From: Carposina sasakii
Taxonomy: Eukaryota > Arthropoda > Insecta > Lepidoptera > Carposinidae
Reading direction: 5' to 3'
DNA: 64,000 bases
Assembly (NCBI GenBank): GCA_014607495.2
Contig: CP053169.1
Location: 2,976,001-3,040,000, forward strand
Of this stretch, positions 50,617 to 63,050 are shown piece by piece. The first letter of the stretch is position 1, and each line of letters begins with the position of its first letter. The position numbers and the translations under genes are program-made. The notes under the pieces were generated by a model. The model was not told the DNA's origin, did not search any database, and saw only the letters and a program-made list of their open reading frames with translations.

Positions 50617-53244
50617 TAGATTGCGTTTATAAATATGGTTATAAAATAAAAGTTGCTGTAAATGATGCAGGTGGATATGTGATGTTGTAATTTTCAACTA
50701 ATTTCACACGTATTACTACCTCATTTGGACACATAATCAAATTGTAATTTTACAGATAGGTATGATTTTGATTATTCATTCTGATAAGAATAAGATGTTA
50801 TTAAGATTCAACCGTAGGAAACTACCCCATTAATTTGATGCTAATATTTTTGGAACATTAGTGTGTTGTGGTGATTGTCGCGAAATAAATAGATTATTGC
50901 GGATCTTAGAGAATCATAACTTAATAATAGCGTCGCCATGCCATACCAAGTAGACAGCTGTCAAGTCGTACGTACAGACTATATAATTCTAGTGATGATA
51001 GTGATGTCACAACACAGTGTTTCCTACAGACGAAACGTGTCCAAGCAGACAGGGTCGCAGGCGGTTGCTAGTTGATCGTATAACAAAATATACGCATGAA
51101 CAAGCACATGTAAGTCCATGTATGTACATATATTTCCACACGTTGTGGGTCCAGTAATCGTTTCCGTACTTGTAGGAAGCCCATTCAGTAATGGAGAGTT
51201 TCCTTTGATAAGCTATTATAGAACACAAATTACCACGCTCGTTTGATTAGAACTTAGAAGAAACTTTAGATAAGAAAGAATAGTAATTATTTCTATTAGA
51301 AAATTCTATATTTTCATGTGGTTTATAGGTTTATTGGTCCTATGTAGATGCGGGGCTTCATTACAATACATCAGCTGCATCTCCTTCCGTGCAATGCAAG
51401 GTCTTTGGGTGCAAGCGATGCAAACAGCTGAGGTGAAACACGATAAAAACGTGGCAAAAACAGTCTATTGTCTATAGTCAACCATAGATAAATATTCCCA
51501 TAGACTCATCGATTAGTACATAGACAAGAAAATTACTTTGCGAAGTTCTTGACCAACTTAGGATTGGCTGAAGAGGATTAATCAATGATTGTTTTAATAA
51601 CGCAATGCTGTTTACAATTTTATGTTTAGTGGGTACTCGTACCTAATAAGCTTTGAAGAAGGGCCAATTTTAATACTAGAGTTCTAGTAAATATATTTTT
51701 ATCTTAGTGTGATTTTCAAATGAAGGTTATCTAGTCGGATTTTCATTAGAATTTCAGCATAGAATCTTGCGTCATTGATATTTATTTATTTTTTAAGTAG
51801 GTAGATACTTGCATGCTCTTTATCTTAAACCGAAACAAAAAAAGATTAAAAATGTAGATAACTAACCACACGCTTTACTCTGGCACAATAAAGAAGTTTC
51901 TTTTGCCATTGTATATAGATTATTTTTATACTATAGATTACTGTTAACATCAATTACAATAATAAGCGGTACAAACAAGAAATTATCAACTTATCATCGA
52001 AGATAACTAGTATATCATCTGAAAAATGAAGTAAGTGGCGCCGCCGCGCCGTCGCACTTCGCATCAACTTTTGTCGAACTCTACCTATACAATAAAATGA
52101 GAAGGAAAGTACCTCGTTTTTGTTAAGTTCACTTTCGTTTATAATGAGTCCGTGCTATAATAAACATGTATATGACTATGGATGTGACATATCAATAGAA
52201 TAAGATGAGATTGTAAACGCCTGATAGCTTTGAGAAAATGCAGTCTAAGGGATTGAGCACACTACCGTTTGTCAAGCGTAGGTAATGTGCATTAGATAAG
52301 TACAATTTTTTATGAAACTGGTAACGAGGATTGAAAAGTGAACGCTACCTATAAGATTAGATTAGATTCATTTATTGCATGTCATGTAATTTTGTAAACA
52401 TGAATTTAACTTTAGGAGCTGTACTTTTCCATGTATTAATTTAATGTATAGACTATAGATCAATGTTAGGTATGAAAATTATCAGTTAGCAGTTACCACG
52501 GGAAGGACTGAGGCTCCTTGTAAGGAGGGCTTACGAACAAAAACCTATCCTTACCAATATTGACCTTTGAAACCAAAAGTATAATACTGATCCTATAAAT
52601 AGCGCAGTGGATGACGTTGACATTTAAAAACTGTAGTAGTATTGCATGGCGTGAGCGCCAAAGTCACAATCACGGCTCCTTAATGACGAGACTCTTCAAA
52701 GACGCTAGTGTAGACAGCCTCTTAATCTTTGTTATGATTCTGATGGTACTATTCTACTGATTGCATGAATTGTATAGATATCGATTTCTATTTTCCATTT
52801 CTAATGAGTTGCTTCTCTCTCTACAATTTAAAGCCTAGCAAAAAAGAGATTGGAAGAGCGGGAAACAGATCAATAGGTTGCTGGTTTATCCGGCCTAAAG
52901 GACCAAAATGTTATTGCCGCGTTATAAATGAAACGCGGAACGTTTAGTTATAGACGAGTACCTATTTTATTATGATTGGTATAATTGATTTGTGTACTCT
53001 TTTTCGTCATACACATATTTGGAATCCCGCAAAGGGTCATGATATTACGAGTAACGATATTAATAAAGATATTTATTTGTTGCAGAAAGATGTATTATAT
53101 TTTAATCAATTAAATTAAATGTTATTTTATTATTAGTATAATTTTATCAATAAATTAATACTATTTTATTTGTAATGTAATGATATGTAATTTTAGATGA
53201 ATGTATTGTTTTTCTTATCCGCATCTCTGATAGTGCTACCAACA
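50617..53244. other. Intergenic; only an M fragment seen
   Basis: 51351-51398 (AATACATCAGCTGCATCTCC) is an M fragment. A short CpG-rich patch (GTGGCGCCGCCGCGCCGTCG) is at 52036-52055. No coding exon was recognised in 2.6 kb. Confidence 0.4.
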
Positions 53245-53360
53245 TATGATATTCATAAGTACCCAGGTTAGCTGGTAGAGAATGCCTTGCAAGGTATTAA
53301 GCTCGCGCTTGTACATGTGTTTTTTGCTGTAGTACAATAAAGAATTTTATCTATCTATGT
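53245..53360 (+). repeat. Non-LTR retrotransposon 3' tail
   Basis: GGTAGAGAATGCCTTGCAAG, TTAAGCTCGCGCTTGTACAT and GTACAATAAAGAATTTTATC, as in the 45150 copy. Confidence 0.55.
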
Positions 53361-54111
53361 AGCTTACTTCCATTTAATGCCGCAGAGTATTACAATAAAA
53401 TTAAGAAAAATAATATAACGTTTGTGTAAAACAGAAATAATGTGAACTTTAGCCCTGCCCTAGTACTTTCGGTCATTGAACTTGACGTTTAACATTGAAT
53501 GAGGCCAGACAAATGTTATAGAACATAAATAAAATTGCACCTGTTATGAAAGTGGAATCAATATTCCCTGACTTTAAACAATAACGCCAAAACATTCACA
53601 AAGAAAACTAAAATTTAAAATGTTTTTAGAAATGCATTTTTTGCGGTATAACAACAAACAGTAGATATGCATGGATACTCACGCCCTTTCAAACCCAAAT
53701 AGATTTAGCTGCAGTTTTAGCTCCTTGTGATTTTCGTCTTTTTCAACTATGGATCCTTTTTATAATTCCAAACGTCAGAGAGCCTATGAGAATAGATCCG
53801 AGTAAAATACTGCATTAAATCAACTCTAGTTTAGTCAAGTGTCAACTTCAGAAAAATTCTAAACTTAATTTTTGTATAGACTGTTAAATATCACATTGGA
53901 TCTATTTCCTCCCGTGAGATTGAGGCTAAAGCCCTCATTATAATAGTTTCCGTGTTAAAACCGTTAGTTAGTTCTAAATTAGTAAAGAAATAATTAAAAA
54001 CTACTATTTCCCTATTGACCCAGACACAAATGTGCATGCACGTGCATAATATAACCATTAGAATAGTGCCTCATTCTGTGCCAACTCAAAAAATACATCA
54101 ACGTTTTTTGT
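53361..54111. other. Intergenic, nothing recognised
   Basis: AT-rich; nothing to support. Confidence 0.4.
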
Positions 54112-54140
54112 AGGATACATACATACATACATACATATAC
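54112..54140. repeat. (CATA)n microsatellite
   Basis: About six tandem CATA units. Confidence 0.85.
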
Positions 54141-54164
54141 CTACTGGGTGTAGGTATATGTATA

Positions 54165-54528
54165 CAGGATTTTTTTTTTGGCCACCTTTAACGAAGGGTA
54201 CGTATTCTATACATGAAATAAAGTAAGTTTATGCCAAAAAAAATGCTGGGAAAAAAATTTTTTAAATTCCTTGATCGTGCGAAATTTATAGTGTCTAGTG
54301 TTTATGTTAGTTTTTTTATAGACAGATATTAATTATTTTTCGTGAAAAAATCCTGCTACGCGCGTCTATGTGCATTTATGCAGAAAAACGCAGTCTATTT
54401 ACTCAACTTTGGACCCTAATATTTTGGAAACCAGACACTTCCCAGGTATGCTTCCATGGAGAAAAATGATCGTGATGATGAGGAGATTCCGTAGTTTTCG
54501 GGAACGTTGACGACCAAAAATCACCCTG
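54165..54528 (-). mobile_element. Repeat family E (TA-flanked MITE)
   Basis: CAGGATTTTTTTTTTGGCCA at the left and CGACCAAAAATCACCCTG at the right, flanked by TA on both sides. Confidence 0.78.
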
Positions 54529-54587
54529 TATATGTATATAATATAAGTAGGTATATGTAAAATATAAGACAACGTTGTTTGTAACCA

Positions 54588-54702
54588 ACCCGCCTGCCCA
54601 GCGTGGTGACTATGGGCAAAATCCCCCTGTGGCAGTAGCCTTGTGGCGTGCCCTGGGGGAGACCTACGTCCAGCAGTGGACTGCAATAGGCTGAAGATGA
54701 TT
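54588..54702 (-). repeat. Repeat family B, partial
   Basis: AACCCGCCTGCCCAGCGTGG to CTGCAATAGGCTGAAGATG. Confidence 0.8.
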
Positions 54703-54705
54703 CTT

Positions 54706-55045
54706 TCTAACATCACGATAATTTTTTCTATGGAAGCACCCCTGGGAAACCACGGGTTTCCAAGATATTGAGGTCCAAAGTTATATGAATATCAGCATTT
54801 TTTAAAAATAAATCCATCTGGAATCAGTTAACAAACATTTCTTTTATTTAAAAATATTAGTTTTGTGGGTACATTTTTCAATCAAATACATTGCTTCGAG
54901 TACAAAATAAAATCGAATACAAAATAAAATATTTTTTGCAAAAATTTTTTTTCGTTTCCCAGGACTAGTTCCGTAAAATAAAATGATCGTTACGTTACAA
55001 AGAATACGAGATAATAAAATAACAACGCTGTCTTTTTACATCCTG
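54706..55045. mobile_element. Family F MITE, left end lost
   Basis: It begins inside the element (CTAACATCACGATAATTTTT) directly at the end of a B repeat and ends CTGTCTTTTTACATCCTG. Confidence 0.7.
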
Positions 55046-55051
55046 TAGACT

Positions 55052-55215
55052 CGGATGTGTCCCGAAATGGGGTAGCCAGAACTGCAGGATCATAAAGGAT
55101 ATCCGAATAGAAGTAAATGATTAGTGACAAGCATAGAGATGACAAGTACTTAGCTTATCGCCTAAAAAATGCCCTAATGCACGACATGCACGGAAGGAGA
55201 TGCAACTGAGATGTG
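55052..55215 (+). repeat. Repeat family M copy
   Basis: GATGTGTCCCGAAATGGGGT, GCCAGAACTGCAGGATCATA and ATGCACGGAAGGAGATGCAA. Confidence 0.72.
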
Positions 55216-55312
55216 TTTTTGTAAGATACTAGTAATAGTACTTTGTTATTCTTGTATGATAATATTCAACCAAAGGTTGACGTCAATCTGCACTTAGTAT
55301 CATCTATATCTA

Positions 55313-55535
55313 TCTATACATATAATAAAATTGTAACGGATCTATGTTTGTGCACGCTAATCTCAAAAACGGCTGAACCGATTTCGATGCAATTTACAGG
55401 AATATATTGTGACAGGTCCCACTTAACATATAGGCTTATATACTTTTTATCCCGGGAAAATGTTCTTATCCCGGATAATTTCGACATTCTGTTTTCTCTG
55501 CAGTCCACGCGGACGGAGTCGCGGGCGTCCAGTAG
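55313..55535 (+). mobile_element. Helitron-like element, 3' end mutated
   Basis: TCTATACATATAATAAAATT to CACGCGGACGGAGTCGCGGG; it ends GTCCAGTAG instead of CTAG. Confidence 0.7.
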
Positions 55536-55667
55536 TAAACAATAAAATATAATAAAGAGCCGCCAACACTATCTGATGTCACCTCCATATAATAACACAC
55601 TGCCAGGAATGACAAGGTTTTATACTAGGGTTCTTCCTTATTATTACTCAAAACGTATTATTACAAA

Positions 55668-55828
55668 CTAACGGCCGCCCACGACGACGTGCGAAGCCGG
55701 GGCAGGTTGCTATATTTCTTGATAAATGGGCTATCTAAAATTGAAATATTTTTTCAAATCGGACTAGTGGTTCCTGAGATTAGCGCGTTCAAACAAACAG
55801 ACTCTTCACCTTTATAATGTTATTATTC
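55668..55828 (-). mobile_element. Family P element, damaged
   Basis: ACGGCCGCCCACGACGACGT, CGAAGCCGGGGCAGG and CCTGAGATTAGCGCGTTC; it has an internal deletion relative to 29698. Confidence 0.6.
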
Positions 55829-55842
55829 ATACATACCTAAAA

Positions 55843-55915
55843 ATCACGCCTCTTTCCCGGAGGGGTAGGCAGAGATCACGTATCTGATAATGTTAAGATG
55901 TGTTATTGCAAAACT
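55843..55915 (-). repeat. Repeat family L tail fragment
   Basis: AAATCACGCCTCTTTCCCGG then AGGGGTAGGCAGAGATCACG, inverse of 4735-4800. Confidence 0.6.
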
Positions 55916-55953
55916 TCATCTACAGGTAAACGTGTGTCACGTTTTAAAGCAAA

Positions 55954-55990
55954 CTAGTGGACGTAGTTTTCCGGGATAAAATTAATTTCA
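55954..55990 (-). repeat. Helitron end fragment
   Basis: CTAGTGGACGTAGTTTTCCG then GGATAAAATT; the terminal hairpin has been deleted. Confidence 0.5.
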
Positions 55991-56045
55991 TTTTTAGTAG
56001 AGGCTGAAGCCTATGTGCATATTTTTCTTCTACTTATACCTCACA

Positions 56046-56170
56046 TCTGCCTAATTGCAGTCCACTGGTGAATATAGGCATGCATGCAGCAAGGCTAAGC
56101 CTTAAGTGATTTTCGGACTATGTTGTTGTCAACACGAGAGGTGCTGGGGCCCACCTCCCGGGAATCCTTT
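56046..56170 (+). repeat. Repeat family B, decayed
   Basis: CTGCCTAATTGCAGTCCACT through CCCACCTCCCGGGAATCC, with a large internal loss. Confidence 0.6.
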
Positions 56171-56270
56171 CAATCATTTAATTTAATTATTTTCAACATA
56201 ACATGGTCTCCCCGAGGAAACTGTAGGAATATTGACATTCCAAAATTATTAATAAAGAAATGGAAAAATC

Positions 56271-56310
56271 CACCGGGTCAATTACTCGGATGACGAATTT
56301 TACCATCTCT
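56271..56310 (-). repeat. Partial copy of the tRNA-like repeat
   Basis: CCACCGGGTCAATTACTCGG then ATGACGAATTTTACCATC matches 22716-22755, broken inside the D-arm. Confidence 0.6.
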
Positions 56311-57239
56311 TTTCTAAATTACATATTGGCAACGTTATTCTTCATCCCGATAGCTATACACTAGCCAAATCTCAAATCAAACAAAGCTGAATCCCTCAGC
56401 ACAATGTTTAAAGATGAAACGATAAACCATATCCTAACGGATTATATTAATGGGGAAGTGTTTTTATAAATTTATCTTAGTCAAGATATTATATATTATA
56501 AAATTATTTTATATTGACATTCATTTTAAATGGAGTAAAGTATTAAGCTCTGTAAAATCTGTACATATCCCAAAGTTAGAAAACATACAGAGTACGAGTA
56601 GGTGTGCTGTTTGCTTTTTGTGATCTATCTAGTTTATACGAGTAAAATCCATTTGCATTTAGGAATTTTTGTATAAGTATGTCACATTAGATAATTGGGC
56701 GCAAGCAAAGGTTTTTATTCCATGGATTCCTAAAAAACCAACAATGCTCCATAATACATAATGACATGTGATTCACAATGCACTGTGCATATGCAATGAG
56801 CATCTGCCAACATAACCACATACCATCGCGTCGCTACTATCTACGCAGCATTTGAGATAACATACTGGGTAGTTAAGATTTGCGCTTTCAGGTATGTGTA
56901 ATGTTAAGATTGTCAGACCTCAAGGTTAGACCGGTACATCTTGAGCATGATAATTGATGCTTCCATGTTGTTTATGTTTTGGTTTATTTATAAACCTATG
57001 ATATAATCAGCAATATGTGGTTATAGGTAGGTACATAATATGTTTTACAAATGTGGTCCTATTAAGGACTCTGCCTTATGGGTCATAGACTCGAATCTCT
57101 CAAAAAATATAGCACGTGGATTTCGGGAAAGAAACATTCAACTAAGGGCTGAATTCACAAAAGTTAGATCTAAATAGTTTATCTGAGGGATAAACTTGCA
57201 GACTCTATTTTGATTAAGTTTAAGAGAATAATATAAATT
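56311..57239. other. Intergenic, nothing recognised
   Basis: No gene or repeat could be supported. Confidence 0.4.
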
Positions 57240-57455
57240 ATAATCACGCCTTTATCCCTTACGGGGTAGGCAGAGCACCAAGGGCCGATAGAACCAATGA
57301 CCAATTTTGAGGGTCTATTTGAGATGTACAAGTTCGATTAGTAGTGACAGGTGATCTGCCCATCGCCTACAAAACACCAAGACTCTTGTCCCTCTACTGA
57401 CTTATACAGTATGCCCGGGAAGAGAAGCAGCTGTAGTATTATACATTTTTTTAAA
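57240..57455 (-). repeat. Repeat family L copy
   Basis: AATCACGCCTTTATCCCTTA, TGACCAATTTTGAGGGTC and GGGAAGAGAAGCAGCTGTAG. Confidence 0.72.
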
Positions 57456-57534
57456 AATTATTATACGTTAAGAGAAAGAGCATGATAACCATGGTAAACT
57501 TCAGATAGGCCAACCATTGGAGAAATTGGCCCCT

Positions 57535-57660
57535 ATATAGGCGTTCCCTCAGGCGTTGAACTTGCCACTAATGATTTACATCTAGCCCCGTTATGCTCCA
57601 CAGTCAGCATTTTGGGCCCGCTACCTGACAATGGAGATCTGTTGACCTTCCTGTAAAAGT
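57535..57660 (-). repeat. Repeat family M, diverged
   Basis: GCGTTCCCTCAGGCGTTGAA then GATTTACATCTAGCCCCGTT. Confidence 0.6.
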
Positions 57661-58067
57661 TGATGGTCAACCCACCCGCCATAGGTACGCCATAGCCCTA
57701 AATCACGTGAAAAAAGATGAGGTAATGAGCTGATCTTCCCTCATTAGTCCAAAAGCATTCAGACAATAACCCAGAAACAAGCCACTTTCCTTTTCGCAAA
57801 CAAAGCATAATGAGATGGGAAAGAACTTTTTATTATATTCTTAATATGTGTTAATTAATTCTTTGTTATTTTTTTTTATGTGCGAGAGAACGCAAAACGA
57901 CAGTGTCGTTTTATCATTTCGGTAGATTTCATTTCGTTTTACGACCGCAATTGTATTTCTCCCACTATACGAGTATTTGCAACAGAATTTTCCAAGCAAA
58001 GTTTCTGTTCCCTGTAGTTTTATCTTCTTTTTCTTAATCTGATCATGACACTATGTCCCTATCTCAT

Positions 58068-58230
58068 GAAGTGCTTCACTAGAATACATCAGCTGTATCC
58101 CCTTCCCTGAAGTCGTAAGAGTTGACTAAGGAAATCAAGGGCGTTCCTTCAGGCGATAAGATGGCAACTTGTCACCGATCACTATTTAAACCTAGCTAAA
58201 CATGGCTTCAGGAACTTGCACAACTGGCTA
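58068..58230 (-). repeat. Repeat family M copy
   Basis: AATACATCAGCTGTATCCCC, GTCGTAAGAGTTGACTAAGG and AGATGGCAACTTGTCACCGA. Confidence 0.7.
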
Positions 58231-60084
58231 CGCTTTTCAGCCGTGTATGAATATATCTCTATCTATTAGATTTTTTTCAGCTTTAACAGTTCCATATTGC
58301 ATATTAGAATACCTACCAAGAGATAATCTCCAGGAAAATTTTGATTAAGATCAATATTTTTTATATTATGGTCTCCATTTTCTCACTAGCTCAGATGACT
58401 TTGTAAATCTACCGTGTTGCAATTCGAATTATTCGGAGTTTCAACCATTATTAAAACCAAATAAACCAATATCACGAAACCGTTTAGAAAAAAGAACGTG
58501 CGTTCTGAAATCGCCAGAGAAATAATTGTTATCGAGAGCCATTCGAGAACGAAACAAACCAAACGTGATGATAAGCCGATCACGCGCGACGATTGGGACA
58601 AAATCGGCAATCGAAATCGATTATACAAAGCGAAATAATCGATTATTTCATCAATCGATTGTTTAGATAATCGTATATTATTTACATGTAATGTTCGTGG
58701 TGACCCGCAGTGCGTGGTAAGTTACCTTGTGTGTTCATTTTGCGGTTTTAAACCGTTTATTATTGCGAAATGTAATATTAGGGTACAGAGGTCATATTTA
58801 TACTTATATTTACCTTCTTCTAATTATACAGAGTGAAAGTACTTCAGACCATGATTCTAAGGCGAAAACCACTGAAAATTTTCGCAGGAAAATTCCAAAA
58901 TTTTGTACTTTCTTTCAATTTTTTCAGGAAAGCAAACATCGCGGATAATTGAAATAAAAAATGCATTTCCTGCGAGTAATAACACTGTCATATAATACAA
59001 AGGATTGGTACTTGTTAAGTATTTCAGTGTTTGCCTGGCTGTCACACTTATATATCTGGCCCCGCTATGCTAAACGCAACAGTAGTATCTCCATCGTGAT
59101 CTTCCCGGAATTAAGTATCCTCCTAACCCCAGAGCTAGCTACTAGGTACTGGTTAATAATGTCTACGAGTATATTGCCTCCCGCTTGCCTCTTACCTCTA
59201 AAAATTAACAAATAACTAATATTAGTATCTAAGCACTGGGTATCGGCTTGCAATGTGTATATACCGAAATATGTATTGAATTACGCATGGAGCAATAACA
59301 GGTGTTATTGTATTTTATTTCTTTCAAAAAGAAAACTTTATGCCAGTAGCGTGGCTGATGCTGTGGTAGGCTAAACAGATTTATTTGTTCTTAAAGCACA
59401 ACAAAATGTCGCTTCCATGAGAAAAATATTATAAAAACATGTTCAACATGTTGTACTCGTAGTTCCAAATTCAAAGCCAATATTTTGGTTGTAACGGGAT
59501 TTTTAAGTCTCAAAAATTGGATTAGATTATTAACTAAATTAAAAAGGTTTTACTTAGGGAGCTGTTATTTAATTTTCGAAATTACTAATAAAGTTTTCAT
59601 TGTTGCAAAAAAACGATCAGTAAATTATTTTTCACAACTCCATTTACATTAGCTTCATGTTATTACAACAGAGCCGGGACAGATTACAAGGTAAATGTTT
59701 AAGAATGAGAATTATATTGATTTTTGATATTGATATCCTATCGCGCTGAAATTAAGAAATAAATGGAAATCGATCTACTTGCTTTAGATTTGGATTATAT
59801 TGCCCAATTATTATGGCTGTCGGAATTCTTTTGAATGACATTATGTTATCATTGCGAATGTTTACTCATAAATAAAGTATTGTGTTTGTATCTGAAATTA
59901 AGTGTATCTATTAAACGAAAGATTCGCGCCTATCCTAACTTATTTTTAGATAATTATAATATACTTACTACATTATTGCCAATTCTAAACAATACATTAT
60001 TATGTATTATATCCATTATATCTACATTTCTGTGTATAAAATGTCAGTTCAAAGTCTATTGGCTAATCGCTTAAAAAATGTAAG
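58231..60084. other. Intergenic, nothing recognised
   Basis: ATCGATTATTTCATCAATCG (58635-58660) is a local inverted word. ORFs of 60-84 codons here show no conserved pattern. Confidence 0.4.
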
Positions 60085-60086
60085 TA

Positions 60087-60502
60087 CAGTGCAACCTTAA
60101 TATAACGTAGGTACCTCAATATAACGACTACCTCGATTTAACAAATTTTTCGTTTACCCCTTGAATTATCCATAAGAGTCAATGTAAAATATTTACAGTG
60201 CGAACATTTTTTGCGAACAAACTTTATAACGAATTTTCTCATTACCAAGAACAAGCATGAATACCTACCTCTAATTAACGAATTTTGTCAACCAAAACCT
60301 TTATATAAAGTTCCCATTAATGTAGGAGCCTTGATTTTATAGTATCTGATTCATGTCGCGATAGGTTTCGACACGCTTTTACCTCTTTATAATGAATTTT
60401 AGCCCACCTAACCTAAACATAACAAACCCCAGTTCAACGAATTACTTGATATAACGAATTTTTATTTGTTCCCTTCCGATTCGTTATATTGAGGTTGCAC
60501 TG
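60087..60502. mobile_element. Pogo/Tigger-like MITE flanked by TA
   Basis: CAGTGCAACCTTAATATAAC at the left and CGTTATATTGAGGTTGCACT then G at the right, with TA on both sides (60085-60086, 60503-60504). Many ATATAACGA words sit inside. This terminal type is known from pogo-class elements. No transposase is present. Confidence 0.82.
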
Positions 60503-60649
60503 TATAAAAGTATAATTTTTACCTTTACGCTGTTTCATAGTTAACTTTTTTCACTTTAATTCCACTTTAATCGAGATGTTTACCTGAAACAAAACACAAC
60601 ATATTTAATTAATTTAATAACAGAATAATAACTTATTACTATTTTTTAT

Positions 60650-60752
60650 TAGCCGCGTGGATGCCTGCTTTAAAAACCCTCCTAGAGCAGTAGCCTTGTG
60701 GCATGCCCTGGGGGAGGCCTACGTCCAGTATTGGACTGCAATAGGCTGAAGA
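60650..60752 (-). repeat. Repeat family B, partial
   Basis: TAGCCTTGTGGCATGCCCTG to CTGCAATAGGCTGAAGAG. Confidence 0.75.
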
Positions 60753-62849
60753 GAATAGCACAGAGATTATTTTTATACACTAACATCAAGCGTGTTAGTG
60801 TATAAAATTTATTATAGGAGATCTACCAAACTTTTATGGGAGAGTTCAGGTGTTTCTAAAATCCAAAATGGTATTTATGAAACCCAGCAGTCACATTCCG
60901 TTCATGTGTATCTGCCGAACAGTAATAATGCTTATTGAATTTTATTTAAAGTAACCCAATCCACAGATGTTCCTGATTCTGTAACAATTGTTACACTTAC
61001 ATCACATTACATAACAATACGAGTATAACAGTAACACAAACGGAAGACACCTCGTTCATCATGCAGTGAAAGTAAATATCTGTGCCTTTGCAGATATATC
61101 TGTGTAGAAACCATAGATTAGGTATTGAATGAAAGTTCTTACATTTTATTGTTTATTACCTGAGTAATTGAAAAATTAAACGGTGTAAAATTTTACAGTT
61201 ATTCTATACATTTTTCTGTGAAATTTCGTGGTTTGCGGTTAAAAATAAACGGGTAGGAGTATATGTATAGGTATATAAATAAAATAAAAATAACTCTATA
61301 TGAGGTTAAAATTAGCAGCACGAATTAGGGCGAACTACTACAATAAAAGTAATATAATATAATAAAAGTAATGAATAAAAAATATATTATTATGTTAATA
61401 AGTAAGTATTTAAAAATAGTAATTTGTAAAAGTAAAATAATACACTGTCAGGTTAGATTGAATAATATTCATAGATGTTAATAATATTACCACATATTAC
61501 GAATAAGTATTAGGTAGCGGTATAGGGCGTAGCGCCCGACGCCACAGTCCACGTCAACGTCAGAATCGATATTAACGTTTCCTTGAATACACATTCATTG
61601 CAGATTTCTACTCGTGTCTATCCACCTCGTGACACGTTAATTTTCATGAAATATCACATACATTACGTATTTCTTGACAATTTCAATTTTTTTGCATCTA
61701 ATGTGTAAAATTTGCTGAAAATAAATCTATTTATCATATTTATATTAAGTAAACCTAGACGCGCTCTTATTAGGAATTTCATGAGATATATTTAATAATG
61801 TAGGTATTCTTAATTCCGGCAGTACAGCAATAAATAGTGGTAACATAATACCACACTTATTCATTATGAGTAAGTTTAAGTGATACGGGGTTATTACAAA
61901 ATACGACATCTCTTCGTCAACACACAAAAGTTACCTACCTATAGACAGTCTACCTCAGGTAATAATGACATCTCACATACAAAATGGTTTCTCAAAACAC
62001 CTCTCGCAAAGTGTGCTCAAAATTAGACAATGCACAAACGAAAGTGGTCGCATACGAGAGTTTTAATTAAGATCTTGATAATTAGCTGAATTGCATGAAC
62101 GCCATTATGAGAAATATTTGGAGCTCCACTAGCCTGATTTAGACTGCGGTAGAATATTTTAGACTAAATATTACGACACTTACTTCTGACTTGTATTTTG
62201 TAGGTAGGTAGGTACTAGACCCGTGGGATTTTTCTACTTACTCCGTATAATTAAGGGCTGATTTTTCCAAAGGTCAGATAGCCTATTAGAAGAATGATGC
62301 TGTCTTTCTTTATAACTTGATGATTGAAGATAGAGTTAGTTTCTATTGGACATTTTCCGCACTTAGCCTCTATAAGTGAACCCACTGTACGTTGCTTACC
62401 TTACCTGTCTACTCCAAGCAGACCAGACTTTCCCAAAAGGTCAGCAGCCTTCTAGAGAGTGATTCACAACATAATCCAAGATAGAGACAGTAACATCAAA
62501 TTTATTTATGTAATGTAAGCAAATTTATATAATTTATCCTTCAAATAGGTTACCTGACCATTGGCCCTAAGTCTAAATTAAAGCCTAAAGTTGCTGACTT
62601 GAATTGGCGTCCAAAAACAAGATCTAATTACGAAAGAGAACGGAAGCACTTATTACATTATTAAATTAAAGTTTGCTAGTTCATTGAACTGCATTCAGTA
62701 TGTTATGCCGTTTCAGGTCATGTAATTCGGAACCTTATGTAACCAATAATTATCGATCGCTTTCACGTTGAAATTAATCGAGTTTAAAAACAATGTTACT
62801 GCACAGGTGTTTTTGTTGTTACGTATGTTGTAAGTCTTGTCTGTTTCAT
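60753..62849. other. Intergenic, nothing firmly recognised
   Basis: ACACTAACATCAAGCGTGTTAGTGT (about 60777-60801) is a 10-bp-arm hairpin. 61518-61560 is a GC-rich patch. Nothing coding. Confidence 0.4.
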
Positions 62850-63050
62850 ACAATAACTCCTATGCCTGATTTCGGGACTAACATTTATTGTAGGCATAGA
62901 AAATTAGGTCATACACATAGGAACCGCCAACCGTCGTGGCACACGCATTCATAAAACGTTATAAGACTGCGCGTACCACGACGGTTGGCGTATAGTAAGT
63001 ATAGCACCATTATCCAAAGAATCTATACGGTGAAACGCACTCTACCTATG
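62850..63050 (+). repeat. Dispersed repeat with a 66-bp hairpin inserted
   Basis: It matches 13064-13192 on both sides of an insert at 62925-62990 whose ends CGCCAACCGTCGTGG and CCACGACGGTTGGCG are perfect inverse 15-mers. Confidence 0.7.

Noticed and set aside
54399..54716. 105-codon minus-strand ORF
   Set aside because: It spans an E element and a B repeat; no protein family.
58386..58628. 80-codon minus-strand ORF with a hydrophobic stretch
   Set aside because: No acceptor/donor context, no family resemblance; hydrophobicity is expected from T-rich DNA.
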